A stretch of DNA of 64,000 nt, taken from NCBI GenBank assembly GCA_002305925.1, contig DBRL01000014.1:75772-139771 (forward strand). The letters are read 5' to 3'. This document shows, in pieces, positions 25,540-34,109 of the stretch (positions are counted from its first letter, which is position 1; every line of letters starts with the position of its first letter). The translations under genes and the position numbers were made by a program. The notes beneath the pieces are model-generated. The model was not told the DNA's origin, did not search any database, and was given only the letters and a program-made list of their open reading frames with translations. This DNA comes from Candidatus Peregrinibacteria bacterium UBA1369. GTDB lineage: Bacteria > Patescibacteriota > Gracilibacteria > UBA1369.

Positions 25540-25785
25540 ATGAAATTCATCATAAAAGCATCGGCCGTTGCTGTCTCGGATACGAAATTCGCCAAGCGCG
25601 GCGAATACGAAACCGACGACGAAAAAGAAATCGAACGGCTGAAAAACATCGCAAAGAAATTTCCTAAGGACGTCGAGGAAGCTTCGAAAGGCAAGCAAAA
25701 AGAAGAGCCTAAGGAAGAAACCGATTCCGAGGAAACAACCGTCGTCGACGAACCGCAGGAAGAACATCCGCGCCGAAGACGCTAA
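25540..25785 (+). CDS. small charged protein after the capsid gene
   Basis: An 81-residue protein: beta-like start (MKFIIKASAVAVSDTKFAKRG), then a Lys/Glu-rich acidic region and Arg-rich end. Such short proteins follow capsid genes in many siphophages and act in head decoration or connector assembly, but no family was recognised. ATG 25540 is used; an upstream TTG would lie in the hairpin region. Confidence 0.6.
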   Translation: MKFIIKASAVAVSDTKFAKRGEYETDDEKEIERLKNIAKKFPKDVEEASKGKQKEEPKEETDSEETTVVDEPQEEHPRRRR

Positions 25786-25804
25786 CCCTTAATCAGCAAA
25801 CCCC

Positions 25805-26461
25805 ATGGAAGAAATCCTTAAATACATCCAAGACTTCGGATTCATGACCGTATTTGCGGGCGCGGGTTTGTATTTCCTATTCAAATTCGCACTTCTTAAG
25901 TACCAGCAAATGGAGCGAGGAATGCTCGAGCAAAACGTGGCTGATCCGAAAAAACACGGATTCTTCCAAAAGGTCGACTTCATTCTCCGCTATAAGCTGC
26001 CCGAGATTGAACTGAGATTCAAAGGCCAGCCGTGCCAAGGCCGCACGACCCTGTTTCGTGACATGCTCAAGATCAAATTCGAAGCATGGAAACGAAACAT
26101 CGCCGCAGTCTGCGCCGTGGATTACCAGAATCTGTCAAAAGCCGATATCAGGCAGGCGTTCACCGAGGCAATGCTCAACCTTGTGAGCGAATACGAAAGC
26201 ACTTGGGAGCAGAACGGAATACCTAAACTCGTGGTCGAGAAATTCCACAAGTGGCATGACAACCACGCCCAGATGTTCCTCGAAGCGATCGAGAGCATCA
26301 CAGGCGGAACGTGCTTCTCAAGTCCTCGAGAGATCATGAACGCTATTCTGGAAATGAATGCCATGATGCTGCTTCTCACCATTCTGGACGCAGAAAAAAC
26401 GCTCGGCGACCTGAACGGAGAGCTTTCGGGAATGGAATACAAAACATACAAACTTCTCTAA
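25805..26461 (+). CDS. hypothetical protein with N-terminal membrane segment
   Basis: A 218-residue protein with one hydrophobic helix (about 12-30, FMTVFAGAGLYFLFKFALL) and a mainly helical soluble remainder. No family recognised. It lies among head-tail joining genes and may be a virion or membrane protein; function unknown. Confidence 0.65.
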   Translation: MEEILKYIQDFGFMTVFAGAGLYFLFKFALLKYQQMERGMLEQNVADPKKHGFFQKVDFILRYKLPEIELRFKGQPCQGRTTLFRDMLKIKFEAWKRNIAAVCAVDYQNLSKADIRQAFTEAMLNLVSEYESTWEQNGIPKLVVEKFHKWHDNHAQMFLEAIESITGGTCFSSPREIMNAILEMNAMMLLLTILDAEKTLGDLNGELSGMEYKTYKLL

Positions 26462-26474
26462 ATCATTTAAGCCT

Positions 26475-27131
26475 ATGCCATACATTCAAAGCGAAAACAT
26501 CATAGGAGACGGAACCCAGACCGAATTCACCATCGGCCAAAATTTCCGCAATGGCACGTGCCGCATTGAATACAACGGCAGGCTTTTTTATGAGTATCGG
26601 GAAGTTTCGCCGAATAAGCTCAAGTTTGACTTTGCGCCGTCAGCCGACGACTTGATTAAGGTCTCTTACTACACGGCCAATGAGGGCGGAAGGCTCAATG
26701 CAATCCGTTACCTTACCCCGAAGCAGTACTTGGAATTGAGCGACTCTGGAAACGAAACCCCGCCGACTGATGAAGAAATTGAGAAGAAAATCCGCGAAGC
26801 CGAGATGTTCATCGATTCATTCTGCGGATTCTGGGAGAAAGCAGACGAAGCCCAGCAACTTCTGTTCCCGCGCATTGTCGATATTGATAACGCCGAGCAG
26901 TATCCAGTGATACCAAAAGAAATAACCAAGACGACTACTCTCTTTATCGACATGATCTTGAACGGAGACGGCGGCAGTAATGAAGAGATCGTCGAGGAAT
27001 CCATCGGCAATTACAGTTACAAGAAATCGACCAGCTCACAAACGGAGACGATCGACAACCGCCTACTGCCGATCAAGGTCATGCTCAAGGGCTTTCGTAA
27101 GCTTACGGGCAAAATGAACATTAACGTCTAA
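26475..27131 (+). CDS. head-tail connector (adaptor) protein
   Basis: A 218-residue protein. The N-terminal 75 residues are beta-rich (FTIGQNFRNGTCRIEYNGRLFYEY), and the C-terminal part is helical (EIEKKIREAEMFIDSFCGFWE, then ITKTTTLFIDMIL), in line with gp15/gp6-type adaptors. The call rests on position between capsid and head-closure genes plus the helical pattern. Confidence 0.65.
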   Translation: MPYIQSENIIGDGTQTEFTIGQNFRNGTCRIEYNGRLFYEYREVSPNKLKFDFAPSADDLIKVSYYTANEGGRLNAIRYLTPKQYLELSDSGNETPPTDEEIEKKIREAEMFIDSFCGFWEKADEAQQLLFPRIVDIDNAEQYPVIPKEITKTTTLFIDMILNGDGGSNEEIVEESIGNYSYKKSTSSQTETIDNRLLPIKVMLKGFRKLTGKMNINV

Positions 27132-27135
27132 AGCC

Positions 27136-27468
27136 ATGTCATTTTTTGAATTACTCACACAATCGGTCACCATCCAAGAACAGCATTCTTCCAATGTTGG
27201 CGGTGTGGTGCAAAAGACATGGACGGACAAATTGACGGCTCCAGCCAGATTGGTTGCGAACGGCGGAAGCATGCGTAAAGGCGCGGAGACGATTGAAAAG
27301 TACACGCGCGGAGACTACACGCTATTCCTCGGCTTTCACCCAGATATCACCGAGAAAATGCGAGCCGTGGTCGACGGAACCGTTTACGAAATCGCATTCG
27401 TGGCCGAGGTCATGGGAAAACAAAACTATGACCACTTGGAGCTTCAACTTAATAAAATAACCGCATAA
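27136..27468 (+). CDS. head closure / head-tail joining protein
   Basis: A 110-residue beta-rich protein (SVTIQEQHSSNVGGVVQKTWTDKLTAPARL...KYTRGDYTLFLGFHPDITEKMRAVVDGTVYEI) with the size and pattern of the SPP1 gp16 / HK97 head closure family. Followed immediately by an HK97 gp10-like gene, the usual order. Confidence 0.75.
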   Translation: MSFFELLTQSVTIQEQHSSNVGGVVQKTWTDKLTAPARLVANGGSMRKGAETIEKYTRGDYTLFLGFHPDITEKMRAVVDGTVYEIAFVAEVMGKQNYDHLELQLNKITA

Positions 27469-27470
27469 CC

Positions 27471-27827
27471 ATGGCTATACGAGTAACAGGAATCGCAGAC
27501 GTGTTGGAGGGCTTGGCAAAGCACATTCAGGGCTACTCTGAAAAGACAGCCAAAGCCACGATGCAGGCGGGTCTCAAGACAGAATACTTCGTCAAACAGA
27601 TCACCCCCGTGCGAACGGGAAACCTGAAATCGAACATCAACACGCAAGTGATATCCAAGGCCAAAGACAAGATCGAAGCCTTCGTGGGCACAAACGTCTC
27701 GTATGCGCCTTATGTGGAATTCGGTCACGAACAAATGCAACCGCGCGCCATGTTTCGAAGAGCAATCGACGAACACGGCAAAGAAATCTGGGAAACCTTC
27801 AATAATTCACTAAAGAAACAATCATGA
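27471..27827 (+). CDS. HK97 gp10-like tail completion protein
   Basis: A 118-residue protein with the family hallmark: PVRTGNLKSNI near the middle and VSYAPYVEFGHEQMQPRAMFRRAID near the end. It links tails to heads. It overlaps the next gene by 4 bp. Confidence 0.83.
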   Translation: MAIRVTGIADVLEGLAKHIQGYSEKTAKATMQAGLKTEYFVKQITPVRTGNLKSNINTQVISKAKDKIEAFVGTNVSYAPYVEFGHEQMQPRAMFRRAIDEHGKEIWETFNNSLKKQS

Positions 27828-28225
27828 ACCTCAAAACCGCTATTTACGAACAACTGACCAATGATCCCGCAATCACCGAGATTGTAGGCGATCGCGTTTA
27901 CAGAACCTTCGCTCCCGAGGCTGCGCTGCCTTTCATCTCTTACCAGCGGATCACCGCCGTAAACCAAAACGACATCGACTGCGTCACCGAAAGGTATCAG
28001 TTTGACCTTGTCGGATCGGTGGAAAGCGATGACACATTGGAAGACCTGAAAGAAAGACTGCTTGATAACCTGAACCGCTTTCGAGGCGATCTGGGAAACA
28101 CGGGAGTGAAGGTGAAAAATACGTGGCTGGAAGTCATTGCCGACGGATTCAGCGAAGACAATACGCTCCGCCGAATCACGGTCGATTTCAAGTTTGCGTA
28201 TCTTCGCCAAGAACTTGAGCAATAA
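27824..28225 (+). CDS. DUF3168-like tail terminator protein
   Basis: A 133-residue protein starting MNLKTAIYEQLTNDPAITEIVGDRVYRTFAPEAALP, with the usual DUF3168 features: IVG(D)RVY, P(F)ISYQRI, then a helix and RRITVDFKFAY. The family contains tail terminators that cap the tail tube. Good context fit. Confidence 0.78.
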   Translation: MNLKTAIYEQLTNDPAITEIVGDRVYRTFAPEAALPFISYQRITAVNQNDIDCVTERYQFDLVGSVESDDTLEDLKERLLDNLNRFRGDLGNTGVKVKNTWLEVIADGFSEDNTLRRITVDFKFAYLRQELEQ

Positions 28226-28310
28226 TTCCGCCCATCGCGAGGCGGAAAAACTGAGGCATATAGCCCGCTGAAGTATTGGAGCAATCCAATGCATCGACGC
28301 GGGCATTTTT
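28226..28310 (+). terminator. double hairpin before the tail tube gene
   Basis: Hairpin 1: TTCCGCC (28226-28232) with GGCGGAA (28241-28247). Hairpin 2: GCCCGC (28263-28268) with GCGGGC (28299-28304), an inner ATTGG/CCAAT stem and a T-run at 28306-28310. It separates the joining genes from the tail tube gene. A terminator or mRNA processing structure is likely; no clear promoter was seen between it and the next start. Confidence 0.6.
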
Positions 28311-28334
28311 ATTAACCATTTAACTCATATCACT

Positions 28335-29102
28335 ATGTCACAAACGAACATTCAACGGAACGAGGCACTGCGCTACGGCTCGGTAACCCTCTTCATCGGG
28401 GACGACTTCGGATCGCTCATCAATGTGGGCGCGATCAGAAACATGTCCTTCGAGCACAAGGCGGAAAACATCGAGGTTGCCTTCGATAACGTCCCCGCCA
28501 TCAAGAAATTCAAAAACGGCAACAAGGCGTCATTCGTCTTTGATTTGGCGGAAATCGATCTGACCACCTTCGCGTACACCGACGCTGGTCTTGTCGTGCA
28601 AACCAATATCGCAGGCGCTCCCGTAAACATTACCAATGAAAACGCCGTGCTGAGTGGCGTGTTAGGTAAAGCTCTGCAGAACAAAAACGGAAACGGTGCG
28701 GTGGTTACGGGAATCGTTGTCACCGATGAAAGCGGCGTAACCACATACGTCCTCAATCAGGACTACACCGTGCAGATCGGCGCGGACGGCTATACTCGCA
28801 TTGCCCGTATTGAAGGCGGAGATATCGATGACGGCGACACCGTACTCGTTGATTACACCTACACGCCGAATGCCAGCAAAAAAGTCACTTTCTACAATGG
28901 CGGTACGAAAACATACAAGGTTGCTCGCATTGTGAATGTGAACAATGACGGAAAAGAATTCCGCATTGATCTTGAAAACGTCACCAACATCAAACCGCTC
29001 ACCACTCCATTCCAAGCCGACGATAGCGACGGAATCATGGTCTGCTCCATCGAGCTTTCTGGAACCGTTAAAGAAATCGTCGACGAGCAAAGCGTCTCTT
29101 AA
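28335..29102 (+). CDS. major tail tube protein
   Basis: A 255-residue beta-rich protein following the tail terminator. The first half (GSVTLFIGDDFGSLINVGAIRNMSFEHKAENIEVAFDNVPAIKKFKNGNKASFVFDLAEID) has the layout of siphovirus tube proteins, and the second contains a beta-rich add-on (about 100-180). Call based on context and fold pattern. Confidence 0.72.
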   Translation: MSQTNIQRNEALRYGSVTLFIGDDFGSLINVGAIRNMSFEHKAENIEVAFDNVPAIKKFKNGNKASFVFDLAEIDLTTFAYTDAGLVVQTNIAGAPVNITNENAVLSGVLGKALQNKNGNGAVVTGIVVTDESGVTTYVLNQDYTVQIGADGYTRIARIEGGDIDDGDTVLVDYTYTPNASKKVTFYNGGTKTYKVARIVNVNNDGKEFRIDLENVTNIKPLTTPFQADDSDGIMVCSIELSGTVKEIVDEQSVS

Positions 29103-29119
29103 CATTTAATTCTTAACCT

Positions 29120-29458
29120 ATGAGCCGAATATTCGATGCAGATAGCCACGCGCTCCTTTCCGACCATGACGTCTTCAAGGTCGGGGGCAAGGAGTACAAG
29201 GTGCCAGACATCAAAATGAAAACCATGCTTCAGTTTGAAAAATTGGAGCAATCGAATGTGAGCAAATTCCAGACCATGGTGGATCAGATTCACTTGGTCT
29301 TGAAGGACTGCAACAAGATCACGAAAGACGAGATCGAAAGCTGGGGTTTCAAAACCTGCCTCGCTTTCATCATGTGGCTTTTCGAGCCTCTTAAGGAATT
29401 GGGTTTAAAAAAAACGGAAGAGCTCTTAAAGAGCCAGAAACCAGCCGAAGAAGAGTAA
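29120..29458 (+). CDS. tail assembly chaperone, short form (G-like)
   Basis: A 112-residue protein lying between tube and tape measure genes. Its 3' end contains a slippery site at 29404-29410, where ribosomes can move to the -1 frame and continue into the next reading frame. The short product has an acidic C-terminal end (KKTEELLKSQKPAEEE). Confidence 0.8.
   Translation: MSRIFDADSHALLSDHDVFKVGGKEYKVPDIKMKTMLQFEKLEQSNVSKFQTMVDQIHLVLKDCNKITKDEIESWGFKTCLAFIMWLFEPLKELGLKKTEELLKSQKPAEEE
29404..29410 (+). other. programmed -1 frameshift site (T TTA AAA)
   Basis: In the zero frame the codons are GGT TTA AAA AAA, giving the heptamer T TTA AAA. The -1 frame is open from here straight through to 29664; I translated each codon between 29410 and 29470 and found no stop. 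This is the expected arrangement of the siphovirus G/GT chaperone pair. Confidence 0.82.
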
Positions 29459-29469
29459 AGCTCGGAGAG

Positions 29470-29664
29470 ATGTTCGCCCAGATGATCAGGTACTACAACG
29501 GCGGATTCGATCACTGGAAACTCCTTCGGCTCACGTACAAGCAATTCCTCATGTACTACTCCTGCCTCATGGACATGCTGGAAGCCGAAAACGGCAAGCG
29601 AGATAAGCCGAAAAAAGACCCGCTCGAGGCAATGAAAGAAGTTAAAAACATTATCCAATCTTAA
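29470..29664 (+). CDS. tail assembly chaperone extension (T part of GT, made by frameshift)
   Basis: A 64-residue frame (starting MFAQMIRYYNGGFDHWKLLRLTYKQF if started independently) in the -1 frame relative to the gene before it. The fused product would be about 181 residues. It ends 5 bp before the tape measure gene. It probably has no start of its own. Confidence 0.75.
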   Translation: MFAQMIRYYNGGFDHWKLLRLTYKQFLMYYSCLMDMLEAENGKRDKPKKDPLEAMKEVKNIIQS

Positions 29665-29669
29665 ACAAC

Positions 29670-32039
29670 ATGGCATTTGGAACCGCAAACATCGTTGGAG
29701 AACTGGGGGTCAAAATCACGGGATACACGACCGACCTCGAGGCCTCGCTCAAAAACGCCACCAAAGAGATCAAGACCTTCGGACTCAGTGCCGAATCAAC
29801 GGAAAAGATCGCGAAGGTAGCGTTTACGGGCATTGCCGCCGCAGCCACTGCGCTCGCGGCTGGTTTGACGATCTCGGTGAAAAACGCCGTCGAGTTTGAG
29901 AAAGGAATGACGAATATCGCGACGATCATCGACACGAATACGGAAAGTCTCACTGACATGGGCAATGCGGTACTGGATATCTCCAAGCGCACGCCCGTGC
30001 AGATTTCCGAGCTTACGGCAACGCTCTATGAAATCCGCGACGCAGGCATCTCGGCTGACGAAGCCATGGAAGTGCTCGAAAAATCGGCGCAGCTTGGCGT
30101 GGTTGCCCTTGGCAGCACCGCCGAAGCGGCCGACATTGTCACAAGCGCGGTCAATGCCTTCAAGCTCTCAAGTGAGGAAACAGACAAGGTGTTCGGATAC
30201 GTCTTTGAAGCGGCCAAGGCTGGTAAGACAAGCTTGTCTGATCTCGCGAACGGCTTCGGTTCGGTCGCAGCTATGGCGGCAAACGCCAATATCGAACTGC
30301 CCGAATACTTAAGCGCCGTTGCGGCTCTTACGGTAACTGGTTTGCCTGCGGCTCAAGCCAACGCCGAGCTCAAGTCTGTTATTTCTGGAGTAACCAGAGA
30401 AAGCAAGGAACTTACCAAAGTGCTCGACCAACTGGGGGCGAAATCTTTCAAGGACTTGATGGATAAGAAAGGAGGTCTCGTGAACGCCTTCAAGGCAATC
30501 ACCGATTCCGTGAAAGACGATGACGCCGCGATCATCTCCATCTTCGGATCAATCAAGGCATACAACGCCGTGGTGCAGCTCTCTGGTGACTTGAACGGAC
30601 TCTATACCGAGACGCTTGCGAATATGGAGAACGGCGCGCAGAACGTGATCGATGCATTTGAAAAACAAAAGAATACAGTCTCGGCGCAATGGCAGACGAT
30701 GAAAAACAATCTTGAAGTATTGAGCATTCAGGTCGGCAGCGCGTTGCTTCCTGCCTTGAATCAAGCGCTTCAGGCGGTGACCGCATTCATCGATAAGATT
30801 CCAGCGATTGTTGAGCAGCTCAAGGACTGGGTGCAAAACAACGACTGGGTACAGGGCGCGCTCATCGCCTTGGGGTCAATCCTGACTGGATTGGCAATTT
30901 CTGTAATTCCATCGCTTATCGTATCCCTCGGAAGCTTGATTGCCACCTTAGCCGTGGCCGCAGCACCTTTCGTTGCAATCGGTTTGCTCATTACGGGAAT
31001 CTATGTCGCCTTCAAGAACTGGGATCAGATAACGGCATTTGTGCAGGATGTTTGGAATAAAGTCGTGGATTACACGATGAAAGCATGGGAATGGATTAAG
31101 CCTTATGTGGAGACGGCGATTCGTGTCGTTTTGGCCGTGCTCACAGGGGGCTTGAGCGAAATCGTCATCTACTTCGTCCAGAATTGGGACAAAGTAAAAC
31201 AGACAGTCAGCGCTTTCTGGGAATGGATCAAGCCCTATGTTGAAGCCGCATTGCGCGCGACGCTTGCGGTTATCACTTTCGGGCTGAGCGAGCTCGTTAT
31301 CTTTACGGTCAAGAACTGGGATCAAATTAAGGCAACGACGATCGCGGCATGGGAAACTATAAAAGCTTCCGCCGTGGCGATTTGGAATTCAATCGTAAAT
31401 TTCCTTGAAAGAATCTGGCAGTCTATCAAGAACCTGTTCAATGCGGGACTCGATGCCGTGAACAAAGCATGGACGAATACTTGGAACGGAATAAAGGATT
31501 TTGCAGTCAACACTTGGAATGCCATTAAACAACTTGTCACCGACGGAATCGATGCTGTGGCTGGAATCTTCCAAGGAGGCATCAGTATCATCGGGAATGC
31601 ATGGCGCTCCATTTGGGATAACGTCGTGAATATAGTGACGGGAGTTTTCAATACCATTCAGAACACCGTCAACAACATCATTTCTTGGGTGCAAAGAGCG
31701 CTCGACAAGATCAACATTTTCAAACGCGAACAAGCTTCCGTAAACCAAGGCAGCTGGGCAACGGGCGGATACACTTTCGGGGCGATCAACCAGATTGCTG
31801 GCGTGGTGCATGGCGGCGAATGGGTCGCTCCCGCATGGATGGTCGATAAGTACGCTTCAGTGATATCGCAATTGGAGTCGGTGCGCATGCGCGGATTCAG
31901 GTCGGGCGGTTTTGTAAACGGCGGAGTCACCAACAACAACCAAAGGAGCGTCACGCAGAACATCACTCAGAACATCCGTGAGGGTGTGGATTTTTCAATT
32001 GCCGCGCGGGAACTTTCATGGCGTGCGCGCTTTAGCTGA
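29670..32039 (+). CDS. tape measure protein
   Basis: A 789-residue protein that sets tail length. N-terminal TMP domain (about 70-330: VEFEKGMTNIATIIDTNTESLTDMGNAVLDISKRTPVQISELTATLYEI...), a hydrophobic stretch at about 397-447, then Trp-rich repeats of a WxxIKPYVExAxR type (about 450-640) and a glycine-rich C-terminal segment. Its comparatively small size predicts a short to medium tail. Confidence 0.92.
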   Translation: MAFGTANIVGELGVKITGYTTDLEASLKNATKEIKTFGLSAESTEKIAKVAFTGIAAAATALAAGLTISVKNAVEFEKGMTNIATIIDTNTESLTDMGNAVLDISKRTPVQISELTATLYEIRDAGISADEAMEVLEKSAQLGVVALGSTAEAADIVTSAVNAFKLSSEETDKVFGYVFEAAKAGKTSLSDLANGFGSVAAMAANANIELPEYLSAVAALTVTGLPAAQANAELKSVISGVTRESKELTKVLDQLGAKSFKDLMDKKGGLVNAFKAITDSVKDDDAAIISIFGSIKAYNAVVQLSGDLNGLYTETLANMENGAQNVIDAFEKQKNTVSAQWQTMKNNLEVLSIQVGSALLPALNQALQAVTAFIDKIPAIVEQLKDWVQNNDWVQGALIALGSILTGLAISVIPSLIVSLGSLIATLAVAAAPFVAIGLLITGIYVAFKNWDQITAFVQDVWNKVVDYTMKAWEWIKPYVETAIRVVLAVLTGGLSEIVIYFVQNWDKVKQTVSAFWEWIKPYVEAALRATLAVITFGLSELVIFTVKNWDQIKATTIAAWETIKASAVAIWNSIVNFLERIWQSIKNLFNAGLDAVNKAWTNTWNGIKDFAVNTWNAIKQLVTDGIDAVAGIFQGGISIIGNAWRSIWDNVVNIVTGVFNTIQNTVNNIISWVQRALDKINIFKREQASVNQGSWATGGYTFGAINQIAGVVHGGEWVAPAWMVDKYASVISQLESVRMRGFRSGGFVNGGVTNNNQRSVTQNITQNIREGVDFSIAARELSWRARFS

Positions 32040-32051
32040 TAACAAAAAAAT

Positions 32052-32993
32052 ATGCTCGGAATTTCCTACACATACAACGGGATAATGCTAAACGACCTTG
32101 AGAGGGATGCTCTCACGGGCAATGTTTTTGCGTCCGAGCAGGATCGTGCAAACGGCTGCATCATCAGCCTGACTGATACGCCGAGCGGATTCCATTCGCC
32201 CGAGCTGCGCCATTCCGAGGAAGCCAGACAAGGACAACACGGGATTCTCGACTATGACACTTTCGTGGGCAAACGCGCCTTAGTCTTCACAGGCCAACTC
32301 ATCGCTCCAGACCGCGAAACCATGGTGGCATTGGTGGATAAATTCCAAAAGGCCTTCACCGTGAGCGCCGTGCCGAACAAAGATGACGGCTACCGCGAAT
32401 TGCTTTTTACCGAAGAAGACGGAATCGCAAAAAAGGTATTCGCGAAAGTCGACAAAATGCCAGAGTACGCTGAGGAATTGGGCTTTCCATTCATCCGCAA
32501 TTTCATTGTGGCTCTCAAGTGCAAGGAACCGCGCAAACTTTCGCAATCGATAAAAACCCAGCCCGAAATAAAGGCCGACATTCTGGGCGGACAGATCATC
32601 ATACCGTTCAAGCTACCTCTCAAGATAGGCTGGAACTATGTTTACAAAAAGACGCTGGTCAATGTCGGGAACTTTGCGGCATCTCCCGTCATTACGATTC
32701 ATGCACCATGCGTGAATCCTAAGATATTGAATCGCACCTATGACGTCTTCATGCAGTTTATCTGCACGCTGGAAGAAAACGATTATTTGAAAATCGACGT
32801 GCTGGAAGGAACGGCCGTGATTTACCGAACCGACGGGACGACCGAGGACGCTCTTTTGGTGCTCACGAATAATAGCGAGTTTTTCTATCTGCTTTCTGGT
32901 GAAAACGAGGTCGTGTTTTTGGAAGAAAGCGGGGTGCCTCTCGTGAATAATTATTCATACGCGCAGATCGAGTGGTCTGACACGTGGCTTTAA
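32052..32993 (+). CDS. distal tail protein (Dit)
   Basis: A 313-residue protein with the Dit N-terminal pattern (about 1-130: GIMLNDLERDALTGNVFASEQDRANGCII... FTGQLIAPDRETMVALVDKFQKAF) and a C-terminal beta-rich domain. Order tape measure - Dit - Tal - fibre supports the call. Confidence 0.82.
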   Translation: MLGISYTYNGIMLNDLERDALTGNVFASEQDRANGCIISLTDTPSGFHSPELRHSEEARQGQHGILDYDTFVGKRALVFTGQLIAPDRETMVALVDKFQKAFTVSAVPNKDDGYRELLFTEEDGIAKKVFAKVDKMPEYAEELGFPFIRNFIVALKCKEPRKLSQSIKTQPEIKADILGGQIIIPFKLPLKIGWNYVYKKTLVNVGNFAASPVITIHAPCVNPKILNRTYDVFMQFICTLEENDYLKIDVLEGTAVIYRTDGTTEDALLVLTNNSEFFYLLSGENEVVFLEESGVPLVNNYSYAQIEWSDTWL

Positions 32994-33003
32994 CTTTGTC
33001 CGT

Positions 33004-34092
33004 ATGTACACAATCGACATCCTCAACAAGAACAATACGGCTTTCAGCAAAATCCTCAATCCGCAAGGGTTGAACTTCAAGCTGACGCTCACGGGCAAGG
33101 ATACGGCCAAGTTTACGTTGCCGCTCTCTCATCCACGCGCAGAGGCCGAGAACCTAAAGAAGCACAACCGCATTGCGATCAATCGGGTGAATCCGAAAGA
33201 CCGCACCGACGTGCGCCGTATTTGGGTCGGCTACATCGAGGCCGTGAGGATCGTGGACGACAATAATTTGGAAGTGGGCTGCAAAGGCATCTATCAGCTT
33301 TTTGATAAACGCGTGGTGACTCGGAGTTTCACCAACTGGCAAGGCGGCTTGGCCGTCTTCGAACTCCTGAATGCAGAAATCAATCCCGCCGACGACACGC
33401 TCATCATCCAAGGACAGACCGATGTAAGCGACATATTCTCACACGACTTTTTCAAAATGCAGGCCAGCAAGGCTTTCGAAAAAATAGAAGAAGCAACGCT
33501 TTGCGAAGTCCTCACAGATACCGACTTCAAACTCAACTGCAAAAAGATGATAGGCGAAGACAAAAGCGCGAGCGTCATTTTCCGCTTCATCAGGAATTTG
33601 CAGAATGCCAACTCCATCGACAGCTTCACGCTTCTTTCCGAAGGTAAGGAACTTTTCAACAAAATAACCTGCTACGGCAAAAACAACATCATCTCGGCCG
33701 TTAGGCAAGACAACGATTCTATTGCGGAATTCGGGCTCTTGGAGAAAGTCAGATACTTCACCGAAATCGAAGACCAGAACACCCTCAATAAAAATGCCGA
33801 GGCGTTATTGGCATTTCATAAACCGATCAAGGAGATTCCGAGCATCAAACCCAACAAGACAAAAATTGACCTCTTCGAATACGGAATCGGAGACCGTGTC
33901 CGTGTGATCATCAAGCACGGGATTCTTGATTTCGACCAGATTCACCGAATTTTAACGATCACGGTTAGTGTCGGCCGAAACAATGAAGAATCAATCGATA
34001 TCGAGATCGCTCAGGAAGGCACGAAGAGCATAAAGAGCGAGGAAGAGCGTCTGGCCGAGCTCGCGCAACGGGTTGAAGAGCTCGAATCTTAA
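33004..34092 (+). CDS. tail-associated base plate protein (Tal/Gp37-like)
   Basis: A 362-residue base plate hub candidate. Segments like FKLTLTGKDTAKFTLPLSHPRAEAENLKKHNRIAINR and the late GDRVRVIIKHGILDFDQIHRILTITVSVG are typical of Gp37/Tal hub proteins of siphophages. The C-terminal 25 residues form a Glu/Leu coiled coil. No peptidase domain was seen. Confidence 0.75.
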   Translation: MYTIDILNKNNTAFSKILNPQGLNFKLTLTGKDTAKFTLPLSHPRAEAENLKKHNRIAINRVNPKDRTDVRRIWVGYIEAVRIVDDNNLEVGCKGIYQLFDKRVVTRSFTNWQGGLAVFELLNAEINPADDTLIIQGQTDVSDIFSHDFFKMQASKAFEKIEEATLCEVLTDTDFKLNCKKMIGEDKSASVIFRFIRNLQNANSIDSFTLLSEGKELFNKITCYGKNNIISAVRQDNDSIAEFGLLEKVRYFTEIEDQNTLNKNAEALLAFHKPIKEIPSIKPNKTKIDLFEYGIGDRVRVIIKHGILDFDQIHRILTITVSVGRNNEESIDIEIAQEGTKSIKSEEERLAELAQRVEELES

Positions 34093-34109
34093 TATTTAAA
34101 AAAATCACT

